Shown piece after piece: positions 44,687-54,446 of a stretch of DNA of 64,000 bases (positions are counted from its first letter, which is position 1; each line of letters begins with the position of its first letter). The DNA is from Acidobacteriota bacterium (GTDB taxonomy: Bacteria; Acidobacteriota; Thermoanaerobaculia; Multivoradales; SZUA-115): NCBI GenBank assembly GCA_024277255.1, contig JAJRVQ010000088.1, positions 1 through 64,000 on the forward strand, in the 5' to 3' direction. A program made the translations under genes and the position numbers. A model generated the notes under the pieces. It did not search any database. It was not told the origin of the DNA and worked only from the letters and a program-made list of their open reading frames with translations.

Positions 44687-46327
44687 ATGAAATCCACCAG
44701 CAACCGCTCGGGCGGCTGGTCGGCGATCCTTGGCGGGGTCTCCGCCGCTCTCCTGATCTTACTGGCGGCGACCGTGCCGCTCGCTGCCGCCGACTACTTC
44801 GTGGTTGGCCGCGTCTACAGCGCCTCGCGGCTCGCCGTGGGCGAAGAGCCCTCCTCAAATCCGCTCTCCGGTGTGCCCGCCGAGCAGGTGATCGGCGGGG
44901 GGCTGGTGGCAGCCGTGCCGCGCAACCTGGTGAAAGTGCGCGTCCTGGCAGCCAGCGACGGCAGCGAGCTGGCTAGCTACATCACACGGCACGACGGCGG
45001 CTACCTGGCTTCGTTTTCGGGAGCCGCGGGAGGGCTGTCGGTCCGCTTCGTCGTCGAGGAACTGGCCACCAGCAAACAGCTTCTCTACAGTGAGCCCAAC
45101 GCACTCACCCCGGCAGTCAGCGTCCGCTTCCTGCTGGTCAATGAGACACCGACCGAACTCTCCAGCGACCGCGAGTACGCCGGCCCGCCGCCGCTGCCGG
45201 CGATCTACACCGCGATCTTCACCCGGGTCGGCAAGATCGAGCTGGCCACCGAAGTTTCGGGCAGCACCCAGCACCTCATCGATCCGGCGACCGGCCTGGC
45301 CAACGTGCCGGCGGCGGTCGCCTCGGACCTCGCCATCCCGCAATACGAGGACGCACCGTTCGGAGGCAACCTCTACACCTTCGGCGCCTTCAGTCCGGCG
45401 CTCTACACGCTGCCCAACGTCTGCTACAAGATCCGCATCTACCCCGATCCGAGCGACCACTCGACCTTCAGCTACATGGACGACGCTCTGGTCAAGACGA
45501 AGTACACGGTCAACCTCACCGCCGGCACGGTGAACACCGACCGGGTGACGCTCGGTCCCAAGACCGTGGGCGCCACCACCGGCTGCTACGAACTCACTCC
45601 GCTCTCCTCGTCGCCTTCGCCCGGCGTCCAGGAGTTCTGGAGCTTCCCCGACCTGGTCGCCCTGTGGCGCACAGGCGGTCTAAATGGCGACTACGAGTTG
45701 GAGTTCGAATTCTTCGGCTTGTCCAACCCGGCCGACTTCGGCCTGATCGCCAACTTCAGCGACATGACACTGATGCTGGACAACGTCGCGCCGGTGGCTC
45801 GCATCCTGCCGCTCCAGGCGGGGGACCCCGACCCTCCGCGGCTCTATACCCCGGGTCCGGCACCGGCGGGCGCCGACCTCACCGCAACGCGACTGGGCAG
45901 CTACCCCGTCGACTACGGCGGGACAGCCGACCCCACCTGCCAGATCTTCAGCCTGCAGCCGGCGGTGCCGGCGAAGTACCTGGCCTTCAAGCTCACCGCC
46001 AGCCACCCCGGCAACTTCCTGCGCTACTGGCACTTCCGCTACGAGCGCAACGATTCGAACAACGAGATCGTACTGGGGAAGGGTTACAACGGAGCGACTA
46101 ACAGCATGGTGGACCTGCCGGGCGTCCGCGTCTCCAGCACTCAAACCGGTACCGGCGGCTTCACCGACCGGTTCCTCTATCTGGACTCGAGTCATCTCGA
46201 GCCCAGCGGCACGTCGCTCGGCGGCTGCGCCTACCGCTTCGTGGTGCGGGCGGCGACCCGGACCACGGATGGATACCACTACCTGCGGTACTCGCACGAT
46301 CAGGATCTCCACTACGTGCAGAAGTAG
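44687..46327 (+). CDS. Exported protein of unknown function, partner of the vWA gene
   Basis: The 546-residue protein has a signal peptide (ALLILLAATVPLAAADY) and a GAGAGGAG ribosome binding site. The sequence is beta-rich, Gly/Pro/Ser/Thr-rich, with a carboxypeptidase-regulatory-like start (VVGRVYSASRLAVGEE) and scattered Cys (VCYKIRIYP, GCYELTP, TCQIFSL, GGCAYRF). No domain is recognised with confidence. The operon position suggests a surface or periplasmic partner of the vWA protein. Transcription probably stops at the hairpin 18 nt downstream. Confidence 0.75.
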   Translation: MKSTSNRSGGWSAILGGVSAALLILLAATVPLAAADYFVVGRVYSASRLAVGEEPSSNPLSGVPAEQVIGGGLVAAVPRNLVKVRVLAASDGSELASYITRHDGGYLASFSGAAGGLSVRFVVEELATSKQLLYSEPNALTPAVSVRFLLVNETPTELSSDREYAGPPPLPAIYTAIFTRVGKIELATEVSGSTQHLIDPATGLANVPAAVASDLAIPQYEDAPFGGNLYTFGAFSPALYTLPNVCYKIRIYPDPSDHSTFSYMDDALVKTKYTVNLTAGTVNTDRVTLGPKTVGATTGCYELTPLSSSPSPGVQEFWSFPDLVALWRTGGLNGDYELEFEFFGLSNPADFGLIANFSDMTLMLDNVAPVARILPLQAGDPDPPRLYTPGPAPAGADLTATRLGSYPVDYGGTADPTCQIFSLQPAVPAKYLAFKLTASHPGNFLRYWHFRYERNDSNNEIVLGKGYNGATNSMVDLPGVRVSSTQTGTGGFTDRFLYLDSSHLEPSGTSLGGCAYRFVVRAATRTTDGYHYLRYSHDQDLHYVQK

Positions 46328-46344
46328 GCCGCCAGCGGGGTCTA

Positions 46345-46369
46345 GGCGCCAGCGTCAGACGCTGGCGCC
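46345..46369. terminator. Strong hairpin between convergent genes
   Basis: GGCGCCAGCGT and ACGCTGGCGCC pair perfectly over 11 bp with a 3-base loop. It lies between the exported-protein gene and the convergent RdgC gene. No long U-run follows, and the sequence is also typical of dispersed intergenic palindromes in GC-rich genomes. Confidence 0.65.
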
Positions 46370-46408
46370 ACCTCGTTTGTGGAACCTCATGTCTGACGAG
46401 TCCTGCCG

Positions 46409-47308
46409 TCAGCTCGCCATCAGCTGCTTGAACTTCGCGTCGAGCCGGTCGTAGATGCCTTCGATCTGCGCCAGGCGGACGTCGAGCGCCTCGCTCCAGT
46501 GAGGTGTCTTGACCGCCGCCACTTTGACGCCGGAGAGGCGGAAGGTCGGCCCGTCGAGAGTGAAGGTGGTCTCACCGCTGAGCAACTTGCCGGCCAGCAC
46601 CTCGGCGCCTTTTTGGATGTAGCGGTGTAGCTCCGGCAGCACACCGCCGGTCAGCCCGATGCGGGCGTCGTGGGTGGCCAGGCGCACCCGGCCGGACTCC
46701 GGTTCGTAGAGGAAATCCCGATCGCCCAGCAGCTCTCTGAGGAAGTGACAGCCGTGGACCGACTCTGCCTGGTCGGTGGTTTCCACGATGTCGCTATAGG
46801 CCTCGGGGAGCCCCTGATCGTGCCAGGGAGTCTTGGGCTCGGACTGCACGCCGATGCGCCGCAGTAGCAGAATGACGGTGCCGAGATAGGCCTTGGCGGT
46901 GGAGCCGATCCACAGCAGCTTGCCGTCCAGGCAGCATTCGATCATCGTCGACTTGGGAACCTGTTTGACGATCAGCTCTTCTTCGGCCAGATGGCGCAGT
47001 TCCTTGCGCTTTTTGGCGCCGACAAAGGGCAAGCCGCTCTCTTCCAGCTCGGTCTTGATCAGCTGCTTGCAGCGCTCGCGAACCGCCGTCGGATCGGCCT
47101 TGAGCTTGTCGATTCGCACCCGAAAAGCCCACCGGGAAGCACCGACCTCGTAGGCGGCCTCGGGCTCGAAAGGGACGAAGCCGACAGCCTCGCGAATCGA
47201 AGAGCCCGGTGAGATTTCGCGAAACTCGGCGGGAGCGAAGTCGAGTTCGCTCGGGCAGGCGAGAACGTTGTAGCGGGTAACGCTGAGCGAACCGGTAAGA
47301 AGACCCAT
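46409..47308 (-). CDS. rdgC: RdgC-like recombination-associated protein
   Basis: The ATG at 47308, with AAAGGG upstream, gives 299 residues starting MGLLTGSLSVTRYNV; the same frame runs further upstream but with unrelated composition. Family features: the N-terminal strand-rich segment, FRVRIDKLKADPTAVRERCK, GAKKRKELRHLAEEELIVKQ, LLWIGSTAKAYL and a C-terminal IEGIYDRLDAKFKQL helix. RdgC forms a ring on double-stranded DNA and restrains RecA. Its position directly downstream of AddAB-like genes fits a recombination role, though a terminator separates them. Confidence 0.8.
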   Translation of the reverse strand: MGLLTGSLSVTRYNVLACPSELDFAPAEFREISPGSSIREAVGFVPFEPEAAYEVGASRWAFRVRIDKLKADPTAVRERCKQLIKTELEESGLPFVGAKKRKELRHLAEEELIVKQVPKSTMIECCLDGKLLWIGSTAKAYLGTVILLLRRIGVQSEPKTPWHDQGLPEAYSDIVETTDQAESVHGCHFLRELLGDRDFLYEPESGRVRLATHDARIGLTGGVLPELHRYIQKGAEVLAGKLLSGETTFTLDGPTFRLSGVKVAAVKTPHWSEALDVRLAQIEGIYDRLDAKFKQLMAS

Positions 47309-47445
47309 GAGAACCCTTTTCTGGACGGCTCCGAACTCTCGCGTGGTCGATCGACCCGCGAGCCGCGGAGCAAAGAAGGGGCATCTTAGCCCGACCAGCG
47401 CACACGCACCATGCCATCCTGGCACCCGGTAGAAAGAAAAGACCG

Positions 47446-47490
47446 TTGGAAAAAAGGAAAACCGGCGGGGCTCTCGGTTCCCCGCCGGCT
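47446..47490 (-). terminator. Rho-independent terminator of the AddAB operon
   Basis: On the minus strand CCGGCGGGG and CCCCGCCGG form a 9-bp perfect stem around a 9-base loop, followed by TTTTCCTTTTTTCC. It lies about 70 nt past the AddA stop. The flanking AAA and TTT can extend the stem. This is the clearest terminator in the window. Confidence 0.88.
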
Positions 47491-47557
47491 TTCCCTGTCT
47501 GAGGAGATGCTGAGCAACAACTTCCGAGTGGATCCTTTTGCAGACTGCGTGCCAAAG

Positions 47558-50500
47558 CTAGCCATCGATGAGGCAAGCGGCTTTCGAGCGCAGGGCAGCC
47601 AGTCGCTCACCGGCGTAACGGACCGCCTCACCCGTGGCCAGGAAGAAGAGATGGACCTCCTTGACCGGAGTACCGGCAATCCGCGACAGCGCCTCCGCAT
47701 AGAGGCCGAGCTGGCCCTCGTACCCCTTTGCGCGCGCCGCTTCCTGACCGGCGCGTAGCCGATTGGTCTTGTAGTCGACCACTACCCAGCCGTCGTCTTC
47801 TTCAAAGGCGAGGTCGATCTGACCATCCAGCACTCTGGGCTCGCCGCCCGCCTCCTCACCGGCAGCGGCGAGGGTGACGCTCAGTTCGGTGAAGCGGCGC
47901 TCGGGCGCCACGGCGCGCGCTCGGCGTTCGAGGTCGCTGCCGAGGAACCGCCTTGCCAGCTGCAAGGCCGCGCGGTGCTCGGCGGCGGTGAGGCGGGGCG
48001 ACAGCGGTGCATCGTCGAAGGTGGAGCCGGAGAGTTCGCTCTCCAACAAGAGGTGGGCCGCGTCGCCGATGCGGAAGGCGGCCCGGCGCTTCTCGACCTC
48101 TTCCCCACCTCCCTCCATCGAGGGCGCACCTACCGACGACGGCTCTTCATCGCTGGGTCGCAAGAGAGTCGAACGGGCCGACAACCCACCGACTGCCGCC
48201 AGAGCCTGATCCCGCCGGCGCAGACGCTCCCGCCCGCCATCCGCAGTCAGCTGAGTCCCATCGATCCGCGGTCCGCTGGCCTGCTCGGCCAGCGGTGCGA
48301 GATCGCCGGCGCGCAGGAGGCGATGGGGGGCGGCCACTGCCGAGGGGTGGCCCACCCCTTCGGCATACAGCAGGTCAAACAGGTCGCCCTGCCTGGCCGC
48401 ACCGGCCGGTGAGTAGGGCAAAACCAACAGATCGCGAGCCCGGGTTGCCGCCACGTAGAGCAGCCGCTTGCTCTCCGCCTCCTGGCGCAGCTTGTCGCGA
48501 TCGTGGGCCGCCTGCGCACCGCGCGTTGCCCGCCCTCGCGCCAGGTAGAGCGCCAGCTGACCATCGTCACGCTCGTAGGTGCGCAGCCGCTCACTCCCTC
48601 GACCCGCTCCCGAGGGCAGGCCACCGAGCAGGACGATCGGGAACTCGAGCCCTTTGGCCTTGTGCACCGTCATCAGCTGGACGGTGGCGCCCGTACCTTC
48701 AAGATAGGGCGAGTCCGACTCCTCCGGCTCCTCTTCGAGCAGGCTCTCCAACCAGCGGACAAAGGCCGACGGCGCGCTGACGCCCCCCGCCTCGACCCGG
48801 CGCGCCACCTCGACCACCTTGCGCAAATTGGCCACCCGCTGCTCGCCGCGCCACTGCAAGGCGAAGAAGGCGAGGAGACCGGTGCGTTCGAGCACCGCCG
48901 AGACCAACTCCGGCAGGGCTAGCCGGCGCGTTTCCATATGAAGCGCTCGCAGCAGATCGAGCGCCGCCGCCACCTCGCGCGCCGCCGCCGGATCCGGCGA
49001 GGACGCAAGATCCGGGCGGCTTGCACCGGGAACCGCCTCCAACCGCGGCCGCGGCCGGCACAGAGCCCAAGCGGCCAGCTGCGCATCGGAAACACCAAAG
49101 CCCGGACCGCGCAACGCCGCGACCACCGCCACCGGATCTCCCGGATCCGCCAGCGCCTTGAGGATCGAGATCAGCGCGTGCACCTCATCGCGACGGTAGT
49201 AGTGGCGCCCACCGATCACCCGAAAGGGCAGCCCGCGGCGATGAAAAACACGCTCGTACGTATCGAGCATGGTCAACTTGGGCAGCAGCAGCGCGATGTC
49301 GCCGTAGGTCGCACCGCGCACCTCACCCGAACGCCGATCGCGCACCTGACCCCGCCCCGCCGCCACCAGGTGGTGCACACAACGGGCAAAGCCCTCCGCC
49401 TCGATCTCACGGTTCTCCTCGACACTTCCCTTCGCCGGCAGATCGATCTCGAGATAGAGGACCCCACCCTCGGCCGGCTGGGCGGCGAGCGGCCGGGCGA
49501 TCAACTCGCGGTAGGGAGCCTCGTACGATTGCAGCTTGGGTGCGGCCTCAGCGGCCTCAGCGGCCTCGGCCGGCAGCGGGCCGGCGGGCCGCATCACCCG
49601 CTCCATCACCTCGTTGACCCAGGCGGCGATCGCCGGCAGCGGCCTGAAACTTTGTGTCAGCGTGACCCGGCGTTGCGCTCCCATCGCTTGGTCGAGCACC
49701 CGGTTGTAGTTTTCGAGGTCGGCGCCACGGAAGCGATAGATCGACTGCTTCGGATCACCGACCAGAAAGAGGCTGCGCGGCCCCTCTGCGTCCACCGTGC
49801 TCTTCTCCTCGCCGGCCAGCAGCAGGATCAGTTCGGTCTGCAACGGGTCGGTGTCTTGAAACTCGTCGACCAGAAGCACCGGATAGCGCCGCCTGAAGTC
49901 GGCGAGGACGTGCGGTTGTCGCTTCAAGGTGTCGAGCGCCAGCCGGATCAGGCTGTCGAAGTCGAGCCAACCCTCGCGCTGCGCCAGCTGCCGGTAGGCC
50001 GGTTGCAGGCCGGAAAGCCACCATGCCAGCTCCCTCAAGCGCACATCCCACAGCGTCGCGGTGAGCGCATCGAGGAGATCCCGAGCCTCGGCGCGCGCCG
50101 CTTTCGCCTCGCTCTCCTGCTGGGTCCCGCCCACCTTGGCGATCTTGAACTCGGCGGCGAGCAGGGCCCTCTGCTGTTCGCGCTCCCCCTGGCCGGCCAG
50201 CTCGCGGTAGTCGGCCAGCACGCCGTGCAGCCGTTGCGCCAACTTGCCGCTGGGGTTGGCCAGGCTCAAGGCTCGCTCCAAAGTGGCGCCCAAACGGCTC
50301 CACTCGTGCGGCCACTGCTCCAGAGTTCCACGCTCCGGTTTGGGCAGCCGCCGGCGCTCGACGGCGGCCAGGCTCAAGGCGATCCGGCGCAGTTCCCGCT
50401 CGTTGGCCAACCCCAAGTCGTACGCCGCATCGAGACCCGCCTCCTCGCTCTCCATCCGGCGCAGCATCGACTCCCAGGCCCGCGTCTTGAGGATCCGCTG

Positions 50501-50956
50501 CTGGAAGGCGTCGGCCACCTTGAATCCCGGATCTACCCCCGCCTCCACCGGCCGTTGCTTGAGCAGTTCCAGACAGAACGAGTGGATGGTACCCACGGCG
50601 GCGACCTCGAGATCGGCCAGCGCTTCGGTCAGCCGTTGACGCTGCGCGGCCGCCTCCTCGGCCGTCTCGGCGAGGTCGGTCTCGGGGGTGGCCAGCAGCT
50701 GGGAGACCTTGGATCGCAGCCGCTCCTTGAGTTCCGCCGCCGCCGCTTCGGTGAAGGTGACCACCGCGATGCGCGACAGCGGCCGATCGCCGTTGCGCAC
50801 CGTGTGCAGGACCCGCTCGATCAAGACGGTCGTCTTGCCGGTGCCGGCCGCCGCCTCGACCAGCAGGTGGCCGCGCCGATCGGCCGCATCGACACCGCTG
50901 GCCCGCCGCCGGGCGGCGGCGTCGGCCGGAACGAAGACGGAGCCGCCGGCGCTCAT
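47558..50956 (-). CDS. addA: AddA/RecB-like helicase-nuclease
   Basis: The 1132-residue UvrD-type helicase has a C-terminal nuclease. Walker A is EAAAGTGKTTVL (38-42), motif Ia is VVTFTEAAAAELKERL, motif II is LLVDEFQDTDPLQ, motif III is LVGDPKQSIYRFRGAD, motif V is VQLMTVHKAKGLEFP and motif VI is LLYVAATRARDLL. The nuclease of the PD-(D/E)XK type is near the end: VLDGQIDLAFEEDDGWVVVDYKTN. It processes double-strand ends with AddB for homologous recombination. The start overlaps the AddB stop by 4 nt. Confidence 0.92.
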   Translation of the reverse strand: MSAGGSVFVPADAAARRRASGVDAADRRGHLLVEAAAGTGKTTVLIERVLHTVRNGDRPLSRIAVVTFTEAAAAELKERLRSKVSQLLATPETDLAETAEEAAAQRQRLTEALADLEVAAVGTIHSFCLELLKQRPVEAGVDPGFKVADAFQQRILKTRAWESMLRRMESEEAGLDAAYDLGLANERELRRIALSLAAVERRRLPKPERGTLEQWPHEWSRLGATLERALSLANPSGKLAQRLHGVLADYRELAGQGEREQQRALLAAEFKIAKVGGTQQESEAKAARAEARDLLDALTATLWDVRLRELAWWLSGLQPAYRQLAQREGWLDFDSLIRLALDTLKRQPHVLADFRRRYPVLLVDEFQDTDPLQTELILLLAGEEKSTVDAEGPRSLFLVGDPKQSIYRFRGADLENYNRVLDQAMGAQRRVTLTQSFRPLPAIAAWVNEVMERVMRPAGPLPAEAAEAAEAAPKLQSYEAPYRELIARPLAAQPAEGGVLYLEIDLPAKGSVEENREIEAEGFARCVHHLVAAGRGQVRDRRSGEVRGATYGDIALLLPKLTMLDTYERVFHRRGLPFRVIGGRHYYRRDEVHALISILKALADPGDPVAVVAALRGPGFGVSDAQLAAWALCRPRPRLEAVPGASRPDLASSPDPAAAREVAAALDLLRALHMETRRLALPELVSAVLERTGLLAFFALQWRGEQRVANLRKVVEVARRVEAGGVSAPSAFVRWLESLLEEEPEESDSPYLEGTGATVQLMTVHKAKGLEFPIVLLGGLPSGAGRGSERLRTYERDDGQLALYLARGRATRGAQAAHDRDKLRQEAESKRLLYVAATRARDLLVLPYSPAGAARQGDLFDLLYAEGVGHPSAVAAPHRLLRAGDLAPLAEQASGPRIDGTQLTADGGRERLRRRDQALAAVGGLSARSTLLRPSDEEPSSVGAPSMEGGGEEVEKRRAAFRIGDAAHLLLESELSGSTFDDAPLSPRLTAAEHRAALQLARRFLGSDLERRARAVAPERRFTELSVTLAAAGEEAGGEPRVLDGQIDLAFEEDDGWVVVDYKTNRLRAGQEAARAKGYEGQLGLYAEALSRIAGTPVKEVHLFFLATGEAVRYAGERLAALRSKAACLIDG

Positions 50957-53900
50957 CGCCCCGCCCTCTCATCCGCCATCCGCCAGCCCTCGGCCACCCG
51001 TGGATCCTCACTCTTGTCTTCGATCAACCGCCGCCGGCCGGGACCGCAGACAGAGCTGAACTGACAGAGGTGCTCACAGAAAAAACCACGCTCCACCTGG
51101 TGCAACTCGCCGCGACCCAGGCTGGTCAAGATGGCCTCGACCAAGCGGTCGAGTTCGCCATCGCAGCGGGCGAAATCCTCGGCCGACCAGTCGAAGCTCG
51201 CATGATGGTTGGCGGAGGTGACACCGACGTAGCTGCCATGGACCTCACCGACGCCGTCCAGCACCTGGGGCAGGGCGCGGGCGTAGAGCGCGAGTTGTAG
51301 CCGCTCGCCGCGGCGCAAGTCTCCAACCCTGTACTCGGCCGGCTTCATGCGGCCCGTCTTGTAGTCGACCACTCGGTGGGCCCGGTCGCCACCTCGATCG
51401 ACGCGATCGATCCGGCCCCGCAAGGCCAAGCGATGGCCGCCCAGCTCCAGCTGGGGGATTCGCTCACCACGGCCGCCAAAGCCAACTTCGTAGGCCAGCG
51501 GCAGCCAGTGGGTCGCGGTCGCCACTTCCAACTCCAACAGCCGGCGCAGGTCGGCCAGCAGCCGGCGGCGACGCGCTTGCCAGAGAACCTCCGGCCCCTC
51601 CTCGATCCACCGCGGGTTGGCCGCCACCAACCGCTCCAGGGTGGACACCAACAACTCCCGCGCCGCCGGCAGCCCCTCCTCGCCCAGTGGCAGTAACCCC
51701 TCCTCGTCGAGTTCCACGAAGAGCGCATGGAGCAGCGCATGGTAGATATGGCCGATCAAGCGCGGGTCTTGATCCAACCGGCGTTCGGGCGGCGACTCGC
51801 TGCGCAATCCCAGAATGTCGTGCTGGAAGAAGCTGAAGGAACAGCGCGCGTAGCGTTCTAGCGCCGAGGCGGAGAGGGCCACCGCGCCACCGTGCCTCGA
51901 CCGTGAAGCCAGCCAGGCAGAGCCGAGCCGCGCACCGATCAAGCCGTCGAACTCGCTCAGCCGATGGCGGTGGGCAAAGCCCCACCGTTCCTCCTGCAAG
52001 GCCAAGGACTCGGCAAAACGTGGGTACGCGTCGACGAGATAGGAGAGTTCGCCGGCCTGACCTCCCTCGCTGGCGGCATCGATGGCGGCGAGATCGATCT
52101 CCCAAGCCGCCAGCGGCGGGGCTTGCTCCGGCTGTGGGTAGGGCGGCGCCAGCGGCCAGTGGGTGCGCAATGCCGCCACGCCGGGGGGCAGCGAGTCGGG
52201 TTGCAGCGGAGCCGGCTGTAGCAGTCGCGCCCCCAGTTCAGGACCCAGCAACCGATTGGCCACGGTGAGCAAGTAGATCGAAGGGACCAGAGTCCGGCCA
52301 TCCGCTCCGGCGCGCGGCCAGGCGAGCACCAGAGAACGCCGCGCGGCGCCGACGGCCAAGCGAAAGAGCAGTTTCTCCTCGCTGGCGGCGCCCGCGACCT
52401 TGAGCGACAGGGCCAGTTCGTCGCGCCCGGTCTCGGCCCCCGTCTCGCTCCAGACGCGATTGAGAGCAGCCCGTTCGTCGTCGAGCAAGATGGGGTCCTG
52501 GCGCGGGCGTCGCGGGAAGGTGCGCTCGATCAGGTCGGGGACGAAGACCTCATCGAAGGTGATACCTCGCAGGCTCATCAGGTCACCCACCGTGGGCGCA
52601 TCCCCGAACCTCGGGCCACCGCGCCGGCCGTTGTCGAGAAGCTGCTCCACCATCTCGACCGCCAGGGAGAAGCTGGGGCGCAAGACACCGTCCAGTTCGG
52701 CCAGGGGCACCAAGAGATCCAACAACTCGGCGCGCTCGGCACCGGGCTGCAACCAGCCTTCGATCCACTTCCACAACCGCCGCGCGAAGAGCCTCCACGA
52801 GGCAACCTCCGCCGCCATCTCCTCGCTCGCGGCCAGGAGTCGCTGGACCCACCGGGCCAGCGCCGGTAGCTCCTGGCGCAACTCGCGTTCGAGCATCTCG
52901 ACGGCGACATCCGACTCCGCCTCCTCGGCTGGGCGCAGCACCGCGGACTCCCCGGCAACCTTACTGCCGCTGTCGAGCGAACTCTCAGCGGCTTGCGCGG
53001 TGGTCGGCTCGCCGTCCACCCCATCGTCCACCACACCGTCCACCACACCGTCCCGCCGGGCCAACCTTTCCCAACCGCTCAAATCTGCAACCAGACCGAG
53101 GCGGCGCATCAGCTGTGGCCAACGGGCCGGGCTGCTGTCCACCTCGAAAAGCTCCGAGAAGAGCGCTCCAGTCCCCAGCAGGTCCTCGACCATGGCTCGC
53201 GGCATGGCGGCCGGCGAGCGCTCGCCGCGCCGGGCCCGCGCCAGGTCGAGAAAGACGGCGAGCGCCCGTGCCGCCGGGTAGCGCCGCCAAGGCTCTCCGG
53301 CCGGCAGGTGGAGTCTTCCTTCGGCCAGCGCCCGGTAGTAGGGAGCGGAAGTCGACTCCTGGCGCAGCAACACCGCCGCCGAGCGCGGCCTCCTGGCGAC
53401 CAACTCACGCACCACTTCGGTGGCCTGGCGGGAGGGCTCAGGCGTACTGAGAAAGCGGACGGAACGGTCATTCTCCTCGATTGGGCGGTGGTCCTGTGCC
53501 CCCGGCGCCGGCAGCGCAAAGAGCGCCGAGCGCAGGCGCCCGAGAGCGCTCATCCCTTCTTCGTCCTGCTCGAACCCTGCCTGGGGTTCAAACCCTTGAC
53601 CTTCGAGCCACGCCCGCATCGGCGCGGCGAAGGCAAAGGAGCTGGCCTCTTGGCCCCACGGAAAGAAGGCGACCAGCTGCCGGCGCTGAAATGCCTGGCG
53701 CAGGAAATCGCGCTGGCGCGCCACCAAGTCATAAAAACCGTAGAGCCAGAAGAGGCGCGGCAGCTGCTCGGGTTGTGCCGCCAGCGCCGCCGCCGCCAGC
53801 TCGCTCTGCCGGCGCCCATCCGCCAGCCGCCGGGAGGCGAGCGCTTCGAGATACCACCGGTAGTGATCGGCAAGCTCGCTCAACTTGCAGTATTCGATGC

Positions 53901-54375
53901 TCCCCGAAGCAAAGGCCCGGCTCGCCGCGGTGGTCAACGCCTCGGGTCCCACACCGGCATCTCGCAAATCGCGCAGGGTGCCGGCCAAGGCGCGGTACAG
54001 GCCGGGTTTGTCCGCCACCGACGAAAAATATCCCTCTTGGTCCAAGGGTGGCCGGTTCAAGTGCGGCGCCAGAACCTCGGCGAGCAGCAAGGGCGCCGAC
54101 CCCGTGGGCAGCGGTCGCTGCCGCGCCCTCTTCATCTCCGGCGCCGCCAACCGGGCGATCAGATCTTCGAGCGCCGTCACCTTGAGGCCGAGAGAGGGCG
54201 CCCCGAGGGCCGCGGCGCGACGGCGTAGATGCACCGCCAGGAGCCGGTTGGGCACCACGACCGTCAGTTCTCGCGCCGCGCGCCGCGGCCCAAGGGCCCG
54301 CAAGCGGGCGGCGAAGGCCTCTTCCAGGTGCGGATGGAAATCTCCCAGGAAGAGCGGATGTCGCGACTCCGGCAT
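50953..54375 (-). CDS. addB: AddB-like nuclease subunit with Fe-S cysteines
   Basis: The 1140-residue protein has an inactive helicase-like N-terminal half and a C-terminal PD-(D/E)XK nuclease (LRGRIDRVDR ... HRVVDYKTGRM). Four Cys suit the AddB iron-sulfur cluster: Cys845 (RYARCSFSFF) and Cys1100, Cys1104, Cys1110 (CEHLCQFSSVC); the spacing C-x3-C differs from the C-x2-C that I recall for the Bacillus protein. A short 12-base tandem repeat near 53020-53055 encodes DGVVDGVVDDGVDG in a linker. It works with AddA. The gene is first in the operon. Confidence 0.88.
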   Translation of the reverse strand: MPESRHPLFLGDFHPHLEEAFAARLRALGPRRAARELTVVVPNRLLAVHLRRRAAALGAPSLGLKVTALEDLIARLAAPEMKRARQRPLPTGSAPLLLAEVLAPHLNRPPLDQEGYFSSVADKPGLYRALAGTLRDLRDAGVGPEALTTAASRAFASGSIEYCKLSELADHYRWYLEALASRRLADGRRQSELAAAALAAQPEQLPRLFWLYGFYDLVARQRDFLRQAFQRRQLVAFFPWGQEASSFAFAAPMRAWLEGQGFEPQAGFEQDEEGMSALGRLRSALFALPAPGAQDHRPIEENDRSVRFLSTPEPSRQATEVVRELVARRPRSAAVLLRQESTSAPYYRALAEGRLHLPAGEPWRRYPAARALAVFLDLARARRGERSPAAMPRAMVEDLLGTGALFSELFEVDSSPARWPQLMRRLGLVADLSGWERLARRDGVVDGVVDDGVDGEPTTAQAAESSLDSGSKVAGESAVLRPAEEAESDVAVEMLERELRQELPALARWVQRLLAASEEMAAEVASWRLFARRLWKWIEGWLQPGAERAELLDLLVPLAELDGVLRPSFSLAVEMVEQLLDNGRRGGPRFGDAPTVGDLMSLRGITFDEVFVPDLIERTFPRRPRQDPILLDDERAALNRVWSETGAETGRDELALSLKVAGAASEEKLLFRLAVGAARRSLVLAWPRAGADGRTLVPSIYLLTVANRLLGPELGARLLQPAPLQPDSLPPGVAALRTHWPLAPPYPQPEQAPPLAAWEIDLAAIDAASEGGQAGELSYLVDAYPRFAESLALQEERWGFAHRHRLSEFDGLIGARLGSAWLASRSRHGGAVALSASALERYARCSFSFFQHDILGLRSESPPERRLDQDPRLIGHIYHALLHALFVELDEEGLLPLGEEGLPAARELLVSTLERLVAANPRWIEEGPEVLWQARRRRLLADLRRLLELEVATATHWLPLAYEVGFGGRGERIPQLELGGHRLALRGRIDRVDRGGDRAHRVVDYKTGRMKPAEYRVGDLRRGERLQLALYARALPQVLDGVGEVHGSYVGVTSANHHASFDWSAEDFARCDGELDRLVEAILTSLGRGELHQVERGFFCEHLCQFSSVCGPGRRRLIEDKSEDPRVAEGWRMADERAGR

Positions 54376-54446
54376 GTGCGCAGGATACCGGACGAGCGAA
54401 CCGGTAAACTCCGCCCGCCGGCAGATCTACGTGAAGGAGAAACGTC

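Noticed and set aside
48938..51064. Plus-strand frame of 708 codons opposite AddA
   Set aside because: It lies entirely antisense to a gene with all helicase motifs; it is open because high GC depletes stops, and it shows no domain.
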